Shown: in pieces, positions 31,689 to 40,395 of the stretch
Position numbering within the stretch: position 1 is the first letter of the stretch
How the letters are laid out: each line of letters opens with the position of its first letter
NCBI RefSeq assembly: GCF_004123805.1
Contig: NZ_RWJX01000033.1
Location: 1-41,468 of the forward strand
Source: Cellulomonas endophytica
GTDB taxonomy: Bacteria > Actinomycetota > Actinomycetes > Actinomycetales > Cellulomonadaceae
Direction of reading: 5' to 3'
DNA: 41,468 nt
Program-made: the position numbers and the translations under genes
The notes under the pieces: generated by a model
Database searches by the model: none
What the model was told of the DNA's origin: nothing
The model's input: only the letters and a program-made list of their open reading frames with translations

Positions 31689-31916
31689 ATGAGCCACGAG
31701 CCCGAGGCGTCCGCGCCGCGTCCGTCCACCGGCCTGGAGCCGTGGGTCCGCGACCTGCTGCGCTGCCCCGTCACGCACGCGCCCCTCGTCGACGGCGTGG
31801 GGCCCGACGGGGAGCCGGAGCTGCACTCGACGGACCCCGACCGGCCCCTGGCGTACCCCGTCCGCGAGGGCGTGCCGGTCCTGCTCGCCGACGAGGCCCG
31901 AGCCCTGCGCGTGTGA
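31689..31916 (+). CDS. Trm112-like protein
   Basis: The product is 75 residues. LEPWVRDLLRCPVTHAPL in the N-terminal half and LAYPVREGVPVLLADEA in the C-terminal half are the standard features of the Trm112/YcaR family. The short zinc-ribbon fold has lost most Cys here: one Cys (residue 29) remains. Eukaryotic Trm112 activates methyltransferases; the bacterial role is not settled. It is transcribed alone, apparently without a leader. It is convergent with the RDD gene, with only 16 bases between stops. Confidence 0.88.
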   Translation: MSHEPEASAPRPSTGLEPWVRDLLRCPVTHAPLVDGVGPDGEPELHSTDPDRPLAYPVREGVPVLLADEARALRV

Positions 31917-31932
31917 CGTCCCCGCCGTCGGG

Positions 31933-32754
31933 TCACTCGACGGGGTCGGGGACCCCGTGCGGGAGGCGGTGCAGCAGCGTGGCCTCGGCGGCATCGAGGC
32001 GGGCGGCCCGCTCCCGGGCGGCGCGCTCGCGCTCACGGCGCTCCGCCACCACCGCTGCGAGGAAGTCCTCCGGGTGCGTCCCGGGCGGCGGCAGGGGCCG
32101 CACGTAGCGCTGCACCTGCGCGGTGAGCTCCGTGCCGAGCGCCACCCGGGACGCGGGGTGCAGGGTGCGCGCCCGCGCGAGGAACTGCCGCACGGCCAGC
32201 GCGAGGCCGTCGGGCAGGCGGGCGACGTCGGCCCGGCCGGCCCACCACTGCAGGTGCGGCGGCATGGCCACGGGCTGCGGCCGGCGCGTCCGCCCGCGCA
32301 CCCGCACGCCGTACGTGCCCGCCAGCAGGTCCCCGAGGCGCTTGCCCTGCGGGTGGACCATCGAGGTGAGGAGCCCGACCACCCCACCGGTGGCCCACAG
32401 CTCCACGAGCCCGACGAGCGCGCGCACGAGGGCCTGCCGGAACGTGATCGGCCCGCCGTCGTCGCGCACGATGCGGATGCCCACGGCGAGCTTGCCGAGG
32501 GACCGCCCCCGGCTGAGGGTGTCGACCGCCGTGGGCAGCACGACGGTCACCCCCGCGATCAGCACCACGGACAGGATCCGGGCGGTCGCCTCGTCCCGGA
32601 CCTCGAACCCCGTGCTGGCGAGGACGACGCCGACCCCGATACCGAGTGCGAGCAGCGCGAGCAGGTCGAGCACCGCCGCGAGCAGGCGCGAGGCGAAGGA
32701 CGCCGGACGCGCGTCGAGGAGCACGCCCTCTCCGGTGAGGATCCCGTCGTCCAT
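31933..32754 (-). CDS. RDD family membrane protein
   Basis: The product is 273 residues. The RDD domain covers about 14-160: ARPASFASRLLAAVLDLLAL with the first Arg-Asp pattern, LSRGRSLGKLAVGIRIVRDD in the second loop and HPQGKRLGDLLAGTYGVRV at the end. Three membrane helices are predicted. The C-terminal 110 residues are cytoplasmic, with a helical basic stretch RRERERAARERAARLDAAE that may form a coiled coil. RDD genes lie next to SpoIIM-like and MoxR/DUF58 genes in many actinobacteria. The ATG at 32754 is supported by the conserved start. A TAGACT on the minus strand at 32803-32808 is a possible -10. Confidence 0.9.
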   Translation of the reverse strand: MDDGILTGEGVLLDARPASFASRLLAAVLDLLALLALGIGVGVVLASTGFEVRDEATARILSVVLIAGVTVVLPTAVDTLSRGRSLGKLAVGIRIVRDDGGPITFRQALVRALVGLVELWATGGVVGLLTSMVHPQGKRLGDLLAGTYGVRVRGRTRRPQPVAMPPHLQWWAGRADVARLPDGLALAVRQFLARARTLHPASRVALGTELTAQVQRYVRPLPPPGTHPEDFLAAVVAERRERERAARERAARLDAAEATLLHRLPHGVPDPVE

Positions 32755-32874
32755 GCGCCCCCCGTCGTCGCCGCGGCCGGGCCGCCCCGGTCCCGCCCCG
32801 GCAGTCTAGGGAGCACCGCCACGGGTCGAGGGGTGCGGTCCCCGGCCGGGCCGCCGATGGGGCAGTCTGTCCCG

Positions 32875-33864
32875 GTGGACCTCGACGCCCTGGTGGCCGC
32901 CCGCGACCCGCAGTGGCGCCGGCTCGACCGGCTCGCCGGCCGCCGCCGCCTGACGGGGGAGGAGGCCGACGAGCTCGTCCGCCTCTACCAGGCCACCGCC
33001 ACCGACCTGTCGGCCGTGCGCTCCGGCGCGCCGGACCCCGAGACCGTCAGCCGGCTCTCGCAGGTCCTGGCGCGGGCGCGTTCCCGCATCGCCGGGGCGC
33101 AGGAGCCGTCGTGGCGGCACGTCGCGCGGTTCCTCGTGCTGCACCTGCCCGCCGCCCTGCACCGGCTGCGGTGGTGGACCGTCGGCGTCATGGTCGCGTT
33201 CCTGGGCCTCGCGGCGGCCGCGGGGTGGTGGGTCGCGACGCAGCCCGCCGCGCTCGCCGCCATGGGGCCGGAGCAGGCGCGCCAGGAGTACGTCGACACC
33301 GCCTTCGCCGAGTACTACGACCCCGGTGCGGGCTTCGCCGCGATGGTGTGGACGAACAACGCCTGGATCGCCGCCGTGACGATCGGCACCGGCATCACGC
33401 TCGTGGTGCCCCTGTGGGTGCTCGTGCAGAACGCCGTCTCCTTCGGGTCCATCGGCGGGATGATGACCGCCCACGGCAGCCTCGACGTGTTCCTGCAGCT
33501 CATCGCCCCGCACGGGCTCATGGAGCTCACGGCGGTCTTCGTCGCGGGTGCGGCCGGGCTGCGGCTCTTCTGGACCTGGGTCGACCCCGGGCCCCGGCCG
33601 CGCTCGCGGGCGCTGGCGGAGGAGGGCCGCGCGCTCATCACGGTCGCCGTGGGGCTCGTCGGCGTGCTGCTCGTCTCCGGGCTCGTGGAGGGCTTCGTCA
33701 CCGGGTCCGGCCTGCCGTGGTGGCTGAAGATCCTCATCGGCGCACTCGTCCTCGCGGCCTTCTGGGCCTACACGCTCGTCGTCGGGGGGCGTGCCGTGCG
33801 CGAGGGGCACACGGGTGACCTCGAGGACGACGCCGCCGGCTACCGCGCCGCCGTCCGCGGCTGA
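32875..33864 (+). CDS. Stage II sporulation protein M (SpoIIM)-like membrane protein
   Basis: The product is 329 residues from GTG 32875. An ATG at 32857 would add six residues, but CAGTCT six bases before the GTG fits the leaderless pattern of the window. The N-terminal half is cytoplasmic and helical (VDLDALVAARDPQWRRLDRL, LYQATATDLSAVR). The C-terminal half has five membrane helices with WTNNAWIAAVTIGTG and APHGLMELTAVFVAGAAGL, the SpoIIM family signatures. In sporulating Firmicutes SpoIIM acts in peptidoglycan remodelling; in non-sporulating actinobacteria the role is unknown. It is divergent from RDD and is followed by a hairpin. Confidence 0.88.
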   Translation: MDLDALVAARDPQWRRLDRLAGRRRLTGEEADELVRLYQATATDLSAVRSGAPDPETVSRLSQVLARARSRIAGAQEPSWRHVARFLVLHLPAALHRLRWWTVGVMVAFLGLAAAAGWWVATQPAALAAMGPEQARQEYVDTAFAEYYDPGAGFAAMVWTNNAWIAAVTIGTGITLVVPLWVLVQNAVSFGSIGGMMTAHGSLDVFLQLIAPHGLMELTAVFVAGAAGLRLFWTWVDPGPRPRSRALAEEGRALITVAVGLVGVLLVSGLVEGFVTGSGLPWWLKILIGALVLAAFWAYTLVVGGRAVREGHTGDLEDDAAGYRAAVRG

Positions 33865-33887
33865 CGCCCGGGCCACCCGCCCGGGCG
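33865..33887 (+). terminator. Hairpin directly after the SpoIIM-like gene
   Basis: CGCCCGGG (33865-33872) pairs with CCCGGGCG (33880-33887) over a seven-base loop, starting at the first base after the stop codon. Confidence 0.5.
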
Positions 33888-33901
33888 GACGACGGCCCGC
33901 C

Positions 33902-33941
33902 CCCGCCCGCCCCCGCCCACCCCCGCCCGTACCCGCCCGCC
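33902..33941. repeat. 10-nt tandem repeat, four copies
   Basis: Four head-to-tail copies of CCCGCCCGCC (with AC and TA variants in copies two and three) fill the gap between convergent genes. No reading frame runs through it, unlike the 12-nt repeats in the coding regions. Confidence 0.8.
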
Positions 33942-33977
33942 CCGGTCGGGCCGCACCTCAACCGACGTCCGGCTGCC

Positions 33978-35186
33978 TCAGCCTGCGGCCGCCGGCGGGT
34001 CCACGTCGACGCGGTGCCCGTCGGCGTCGTCCGCCCAGAACCGCACCACGGCCTCCGCCTCGGCCACCACCTCGTCCCGCTGGGCCGGCGTCCAGGCCGT
34101 CCACGGCGTGACGCGCAGGACCGCGGTCTCGCGCCGCGCGGACCCGCGACCCCCCGACCGCTCGCGCTCGACGCGCCACCCGCCCGCGACCCGGCCGTCG
34201 ACGAGCACCGTGGGCGGCGGCATCCCGTTCTTGCTGGCCAGGTGCGGCTTCACCGCCGCCGGCACGATCCGGGTGCGGTCGGCGTGGGCCAGCAGCACGT
34301 CGTCGAAGTCGGGCAGGAGGCGCACCGGCGCGGGGACGTCCGCGTCGGGCAGGGGGGCGCCGGGCACGTCGAGCAGCTCGCGCGGCCGCGTCCCGGCGCC
34401 GTCGAGGTCGTCCGCCCGCTCGTGGCGGACGCGGCGCAGCCGGTCGCCGAGCGCGTCGACGACGGGCTGCAGCCCGGTGAGGCCCGACCAGGACTGCGCG
34501 TCGGCGACCGTGGCCGGGCCGTAGGCGGCGAGGTAGCGCTCGACGAGCACGCCCAGGGCGGAGTCCCGCACGGCGGGGTCGGCGAGGTCGAGGTCCGGCC
34601 CCGGACCGAGGGCGGCCTCGACCGTGGTCCAGGTGGTCCTGCCCGAGCGGCGCCACTCCCCGCGCGGCGGCAGCTGGACCAGGGGCAGCAGGCAGCGCGC
34701 GACCATGGCCAGGGTGTCCGGGCGCCCGGGGTGGCCGCGCGCGGCGAGCGCGGCGCCGAGCTCGGGCGCGGTGCGGGGTGCGTCCTCGAGCAGGCCGCGC
34801 GCGTCGGCCGCGACCGCGTCGACGTCCGTGCCCTCCAGGTCCGCACGCCGGTCGGCGTTCCCCCGCAGGTCCCGGCGCAGCCGCGGCGCGCTGAGCGCGG
34901 CGAGGACGTGCGCGTCCTCCGCGGCGACGAGGTGCACCGTGCTCCGCATGACCGCCAGCCGCACCACCCGGCGGGAAGCCACGAGGGCCGACAGGTCGGC
35001 GTGCGCGAAGCCGGTCAGGCGGTCCCGCAGCGCCAGGTACGGCGACGGCGGGTTCTGCGACTGCAGACCCACGAGGTGCCGGACGAGCGGCACCGGCTCA
35101 CCCGACGCCCGCTCGAGGAGGTGCTGGCGCCCGAGCAGGGCCCGGCCGAGGCCGGCCGTCGTCACCGTGGTGCGGCTCGTCGTCAC
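33978..35186 (-). CDS. Winged-helix DNA-binding domain protein (AlkX/YcaQ-like family)
   Basis: The product is 402 residues. GLGRALLGRQHLLERA and VRHLVGLQSQNPPSPYLALRDRL open the family's N-terminal domain, then RSTVHLVAAEDAHVL, YLAAYGPATVADAQSWSGL and LLPDFDDVLLAHADR with KNGMPPPTVLVDGRVAGGWR near the end. Relatives include DNA glycosylases that unhook interstrand crosslinks (YcaQ) and resistance proteins in antibiotic clusters; this one lacks a visible cluster context, so I call only the family. GTG 35186 is preceded by GGAGG at about nine bases. It is monocistronic and divergent from the small GNAT. Confidence 0.9.
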   Translation of the reverse strand: MTTSRTTVTTAGLGRALLGRQHLLERASGEPVPLVRHLVGLQSQNPPSPYLALRDRLTGFAHADLSALVASRRVVRLAVMRSTVHLVAAEDAHVLAALSAPRLRRDLRGNADRRADLEGTDVDAVAADARGLLEDAPRTAPELGAALAARGHPGRPDTLAMVARCLLPLVQLPPRGEWRRSGRTTWTTVEAALGPGPDLDLADPAVRDSALGVLVERYLAAYGPATVADAQSWSGLTGLQPVVDALGDRLRRVRHERADDLDGAGTRPRELLDVPGAPLPDADVPAPVRLLPDFDDVLLAHADRTRIVPAAVKPHLASKNGMPPPTVLVDGRVAGGWRVERERSGGRGSARRETAVLRVTPWTAWTPAQRDEVVAEAEAVVRFWADDADGHRVDVDPPAAAG

Positions 35187-35343
35187 CGCCGGCCCTCCGT
35201 CCGTCGTCGTCCCGGTCCTGCCGGCCGGTGCCGGCCGGCGCCGGGCGGTGCCGGTTGGCGCGGTGCCGCGCGCCCTGCCGCGACCGTAGCGGGGGCACGC
35301 CACGTCGGGTGCCCACCGGGGGCGCCGCCCGGGCCGGGCGGCG

Positions 35344-35349
35344 TACCGT
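35344..35349 (+). promoter_or_regulatory. Candidate -10 element for the small GNAT gene
   Basis: TACCGT lies 18 bases before the ATG at 35368, leaving a very short leader that still contains GGAGG at 35357-35361. The 181-base divergent region upstream also holds GTGCCGG-type direct repeats but no clear operator. Confidence 0.4.
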
Positions 35350-35367
35350 CGGCCGCGGAGGTGGCGC

Positions 35368-35766
35368 ATGGCCCAGGACGGCACGCAGGACGGCACGCAG
35401 GACGGCGGGCACGACGGCACGCACGACGGTGACCGGCAGGGGGGCGCGGCGGGCGGCCCGGCCGCGGACGGAGCGGGGAGCGGTGGGGCGGGGGAGCCGT
35501 CGGTCCGCTTCGACGAGGGGAGCAGCGCCTACGTGCTCGAGGTGGACGGGTCCCCGGTCGGCCGCGCCGACGTGCGCCTCGGGGACGGGGTCGCCGTCTT
35601 CACGCACACGGAGGTGGACCCGGACCGCGGCGGGCAGGGCCTGGGCACCGTGCTCGTGCGCGAGGCGCTCGCGGACGCGGCGCGGCGCGGCCTCGCCGTC
35701 GAGCCGGCCTGCGCCTTCGTCGCCGCGTACCTCCGGCGGCATCCCGACGCGGCGCGCCGCCCCTGA
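35368..35766 (+). CDS. Small GNAT-type N-acetyltransferase (NATD1/YidJ-like)
   Basis: The product is 132 residues. The conserved part starts at about residue 45: SVRFDEGSSAYVLEVDGSPV, then VAVFTHTEVDPDRGGQGLG with the acetyl-CoA phosphate loop (GGQGLG) and LAVEPACAFVAAYLRRHP at the end. This is the minimal single-domain GNAT of the NATD1 type; the substrate is unknown. The first 45 residues are a low-complexity DGTQ/DGTH repeat followed by a Gly/Ala linker, an extension not typical of this short family. ATG 35368 has GGAGG upstream. An alternative internal start is not obvious. Confidence 0.88.
   Translation: MAQDGTQDGTQDGGHDGTHDGDRQGGAAGGPAADGAGSGGAGEPSVRFDEGSSAYVLEVDGSPVGRADVRLGDGVAVFTHTEVDPDRGGQGLGTVLVREALADAARRGLAVEPACAFVAAYLRRHPDAARRP
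35377..35424. repeat. 12-nt tandem repeat, four copies
   Basis: GACGGCACGCAG at 35377-35388 and 35389-35400 are exact; the next two units (35401-35424) end in CAC instead. They encode Asp-Gly-Thr-Gln and Asp-Gly-Thr-His steps in the GNAT N-terminus. Confidence 0.85.
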
Positions 35767-35827
35767 CCTCCCCGGACGGCACACGCGCCCGACGCGGACG
35801 CGCGCGGCCCGCTCCGACCGGTCCGGG

Positions 35828-35842
35828 GCCCACGACGTGGGC
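35828..35842. terminator. Short hairpin between convergent GNAT and DUF58 genes
   Basis: GCCCACG (35828-35834) is the reverse complement of CGTGGGC (35836-35842), so about 6 bp with a three-base loop. It lies mid-gap, 61 bases after the GNAT stop and 42 bases beyond the DUF58 stop. The rest of this gap shows nothing else. Confidence 0.35.
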
Positions 35843-35884
35843 GCGCGTGGTGCGGTCCGCGGGTCGGCGCCGGGCGGGCCCCGG

Positions 35885-37177
35885 TCAGAGCCGTCCGGCG
35901 GCCTTGAGCGCGAGGTAGCGGTCGGCCAGGGCGGGCGCGAGGTCGTCGGGCAGGGCGTCGACGACCTCGACGCCCCGCTGCCGGAGCCGGAGCGCCACGG
36001 CGGCGCGCTCGAGACCCGCGCGCTCGGCGGCGGCCGCGTCGAACACCGCCGCCGCGTCCCCGCGTCCCCGGCGCAGGTCCTCGGCCTCGGGGTCGGCGAC
36101 GGAGGCGAGCACCACCTGGTGTCGCTGGGCGAGGGGGCCGACGACCGCCAGGAGCCCCGCCTCGACGGCGGCCGGCTCGAGCGCGGTCAGCAGCACGACG
36201 AGGGCGCGGCGGCTCAGGCGCTCGCGCACCTGCGCGGCGGCGCCCGGCCAGTCGGCCTCGACGAGCGTCGGCTCCACGCCGGCCAGGGCGTCCGCGAGGG
36301 CGGGCATGAGCCGGGGCCCGCTCGCCCCGACGACGCGGGCGCGCACCCGCCGGTCGTAGGCGAGGAGCTCGACGCGGTCGCCCGCCCGGGAGGCGAGCGC
36401 CGCGAGCAGCAGCGCGGCCTCGAGGGCGGCGTCGAGCCGGGGCGCGTCGCCGACGCGTGCGGCGGACGTGCGGGAGGTGTCGAGGACGAGGAGGACGCGC
36501 CGGTCGCGCTCGGGCCGCCAGGTCCGCACCACCACGTCGTTGCGCCGGGCGGTCGCCCGCCAGTCGATGGAGCGCACGTCGTCGCCGACGACGTACTCGC
36601 GCAGGGAGTCGAACTCCGTGCCCGCGCCGCGGACCTGCACGGCGGAGCGGCCGTCGAGCTCGCGCAGCCGCGCCAGGCGGCTGGGGAGGTGGCGGCGGGA
36701 GGCGAACTCGGGCAAGACCCGCAGCCGGGCCGGCACGGGCACCGACGCCTGGCGGCCGGCCACGCCGAGCGGCCCCACGGTGCGCACGGTCACGAGGTCC
36801 GCCCGGCGGTCCCCGCGCCGGGTCGGCACGAGGACGGTGCGCAGCCGGCGCCCCTCGCCCGGCGGCAGGTCGACGCGGTGCCGGTCGACGACGGCCCCCG
36901 CCGAGGGCTGCCACGCGTCGCGCACGAGCCCGCGCAGCCGCCGGGGCCCGACGTTCGTGACCGTGAGCGTGCACGTGGCGCTCTGGCTGAGGCGGACGGA
37001 CGCCGGCACCTCCCGGTGCACCGCGACCCGCCGCGGCGAGGCCGCGAGGAGCGCGTCGACGACGCAGACGAGCGCGACGAGCACGGCCCACACCAGCACC
37101 GTGCCGGCCGACGGGACGAGCGCCAGCGCCACGACGCCCGCCGCCGCGAGCAGCACGGCGCGGCCGGTGAGGACCAC
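35885..37177 (-). CDS. DUF58 domain-containing protein
   Basis: The product is 430 residues. Two N-terminal membrane helices (about 4-50) are followed by a beta-rich region and the DUF58 signature GTEFDSLREYVVGDDVRSID with WRATARRNDVVVRTWRPERD. A von Willebrand A-like domain follows, starting LLVLDTSRTS, whose MIDAS motif reads DTSRT with Thr as the third residue. DUF58 proteins usually work with MoxR AAA ATPases in envelope or metal-centre assembly. The GTG start is seven bases downstream of the MoxR stop. It is the last gene of the five-gene minus-strand operon. Confidence 0.92.
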   Translation of the reverse strand: MVLTGRAVLLAAAGVVALALVPSAGTVLVWAVLVALVCVVDALLAASPRRVAVHREVPASVRLSQSATCTLTVTNVGPRRLRGLVRDAWQPSAGAVVDRHRVDLPPGEGRRLRTVLVPTRRGDRRADLVTVRTVGPLGVAGRQASVPVPARLRVLPEFASRRHLPSRLARLRELDGRSAVQVRGAGTEFDSLREYVVGDDVRSIDWRATARRNDVVVRTWRPERDRRVLLVLDTSRTSAARVGDAPRLDAALEAALLLAALASRAGDRVELLAYDRRVRARVVGASGPRLMPALADALAGVEPTLVEADWPGAAAQVRERLSRRALVVLLTALEPAAVEAGLLAVVGPLAQRHQVVLASVADPEAEDLRRGRGDAAAVFDAAAAERAGLERAAVALRLRQRGVEVVDALPDDLAPALADRYLALKAAGRL

Positions 37178-37184
37178 GCCGGCC

Positions 37185-38260
<1,076 letters not shown>

Positions 38261-38264
<4 letters not shown>

Positions 38265-39580
38265 GGTCGGTGAACCTCGCTCTCCAGGTCGTCCAGGTCG
38301 GTGGCCAGTCGGGTCAGGGTCGCGTCGTCGCGCGGCGGGGGGCCGTACAGCAGGGCCTCCACGGCGCGCGCCTCGCGGCCGGTCGCCCGCGCCACGGCGT
38401 CGATGACGACCGGCGCGGCAGCCGTGCGGGGGAGCCCGAGCCGGGTCGCGCACCGCGAGGCGGACCCGGCGCGCAGGGCGGCGCCCGCGCGGCCGTGGGC
38501 ACGCCCGCGGCGGTAGAGGCGCCCGCGGCCGCGCACGGTCTCGCCCGCGCGCACGACGACGGGCAGGGGCTCGGTGACGAGCCGCCCGGTGCGGCGCACC
38601 CGCCAGAGCGCGGCGACCGCCACCACGAGCACGGACAGCGGCACGAGCAGCCGGACGAAGGGCGGCAGCAGCGCGTCCGTCGAGCCCCCGACCCCGCCCT
38701 CGTCCGCCGGGTCCACGCCCGTGTCGTCGAAGGACGGCACGTACCAGACGAGGGTGTCGTGGCGGCCGAGCGTGCGCAGGGCGAGGGCGGCGTGGCCGGC
38801 CTCGTCGACCCGGGCGTTCGACAGCAGGCCGGCGTCGCCGACGACCGTCACCCGGTGCCCGTCCTCGTGGGCCACGGCCCACGTGCCGCCGTCGTCGCCG
38901 CCGTCGGTGAAGCAGACGGTGGCATCGCCCGTCCCCGTGGCCCTCACCCCGCCCGCCGCGTCGACGGTGCCGGCGGCGAGCGCGTCCGGGTCGTCGCACC
39001 CCGCCGCGCGCTCCGCGGGTGCGGCGGAGCCGCTGAAGGCCGGCGCCAGCGCGTCGGTCACCAGCGGCAGGCTGAAGCCGGGCGCGAGCAGGACGAGGTC
39101 GGCGCCCGAGCCCGCGACCGCACGGACCTGGTCCTCCGCGAGGAGGAAGTCGTTCGTGACCAGCAGCGTCGTGCCCGGCGCGGCGACCGCCAGGGCGTCG
39201 GCCGTGGTGCGGACGTAGCGGACGTCCACCCCCCGGTCGCCCAGCACCTGCGCGACGGCGCGGCCGCCGCCGTCCTCCACGTTGTCCGGGGCGAGCGGGA
39301 CGGTCGACGTCCGCGGCTGCGGCAGGGCGAGCACGACGCCGGTCACGACGAGCGCGCCCACGACCGCCAGGGGGGCGCGCAGGCGGCGCCAGCGGCGGAC
39401 CGACCGGGCGCGCAGGTCGGTGCCGTCCCCGACGACGCCGAGCACCCCGGCGGGCGCCGCCGCGGGCGAGGGCACCGGGGAGGACGTGGGGGACGACCCG
39501 GGTGAGGGCGGGAGGGAGGACCCGGAACCCGGTCCCGGCCCCGGCGTCCCGCCCGACGGGACCTCGGTCGTGGCGCTCAC
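38261..39580 (-). CDS. DUF4350 domain-containing membrane protein
   Basis: The product is 439 residues. A Pro/Ser-rich tail of about 60 residues is followed by the first membrane helix (LAVVGALVVTGVVLAL) and an extracytoplasmic DUF4350 domain with TSTVPLAPDNVEDGGGRAV, VRYVRTTADAL, TTLLVTNDFLLAEDQ and GLLSNARVDEAGHAALALRTL. A second helix (VRLLVPLSVLVVAVAAL) and a cytoplasmic C-terminal part follow. It is a constant neighbour of DUF4129 and MoxR genes in actinobacteria; biochemical function is unknown. Its GTG overlaps the DUF4129 stop (GTGA) and its stop overlaps the MoxR start, showing tight coupling. Confidence 0.9.
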
Positions 39581-40395
39581 CGCGGGGCCTCCACGCGGCC
39601 CGGTGCGGCGCCGGCGCGGCCTGCCGCCGGGACGTGCCCGCCGCCGACGCCCGCAGGCACGGCGGCGCCGGCGTCGTCCGGGCCCGCGGCCCCGTCCCCG
39701 CCGGGGGGTGCGCCGGGGGCGGTCGGACGTGCGCGCGCGACGGCCTCGTCCAGGGCGCGGACGGCCTCGGCCTCGCCGCGGGTCGCTGAACGGTGCCCGT
39801 ACACCACCGCGTCGAACCGGTCGGCCGCGGCCCGCAGGTCCGCGGCGTGGGCGGGCAGGCGCACGCCCGCGGTCGCGGCCGCCTCCCGGGCGGTGCGGCC
39901 GGGCCGCTCGTCGAGCACCGTCCGCTCCTCCAGCGCGCGCACGAGCGCGCGGAAGCGCTCGGCCAGGGCGAGCGCGGGGTCGCCGGCGGCGAGCGCGGCG
40001 TCGGCCGCAGCGCGCAGGGCGGCCGCGTCGCGGTCGTCCTCCGCCGCGAGGACCCCGCGCGCGGACGCGGTCCGGCGGGAGCGCCGCACGGGCCCGCCGA
40101 CCCACAGCGAGACCGCCACCACGGCGAGCACCGCCAGCGCCACGAGCCCGGTCGCGAGCGGGGACGGCAGGGAGCCGAGGCGCACGTCGGCGAACAGGCC
40201 GTCCAGCCAGGCCAGCAGCGACTCGAGCAGGGTGCCCCGGCGGTGGTACTCCGGCCGCGCGAGCTCCTCCACGAGCCAGCGGCGCGCGGTGGGCGCGTCG
40301 GGGTCGACCGGCACGGACCCGGGGAGGGCGGCCAGCACGTCGAGCACCCCCGCGCCGGGGGACGCCGCCGTCAGGCCGGGCAGGGACGGGATCAC
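39577..40395 (-). CDS. DUF4129 domain-containing protein
   Basis: The product is 272 residues. An N-terminal extracytoplasmic segment with TARRWLVEELARPEYHRRG leads into one membrane helix (ATGLVALAVLAVVAVSLWV). The cytoplasmic DUF4129 domain follows: ADAALAAGDPALALAERFRA, EERTVLDERPGRTAREAA and RAAADRFDAVVYGHRSATR. The C-terminal 45 residues are Gly/Pro/Ala-rich. The GTG at 40395 overlaps the stop of the upstream gene by four bases. It belongs to the MoxR/DUF58 operon. In some actinobacteria this domain is fused to transglutaminase-like proteins; here it stands alone. Confidence 0.9.
   Translation of the reverse strand: MIPSLPGLTAASPGAGVLDVLAALPGSVPVDPDAPTARRWLVEELARPEYHRRGTLLESLLAWLDGLFADVRLGSLPSPLATGLVALAVLAVVAVSLWVGGPVRRSRRTASARGVLAAEDDRDAAALRAAADAALAAGDPALALAERFRALVRALEERTVLDERPGRTAREAAATAGVRLPAHAADLRAAADRFDAVVYGHRSATRGEAEAVRALDEAVARARPTAPGAPPGGDGAAGPDDAGAAVPAGVGGGHVPAAGRAGAAPGRVEAPR

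Noticed and set aside
32857..32874. ATG 32857 as start of the SpoIIM-like protein
   Set aside because: It adds MGQSVP before the usual family start and has no better ribosome site than the GTG at 32875; it cannot be fully excluded.
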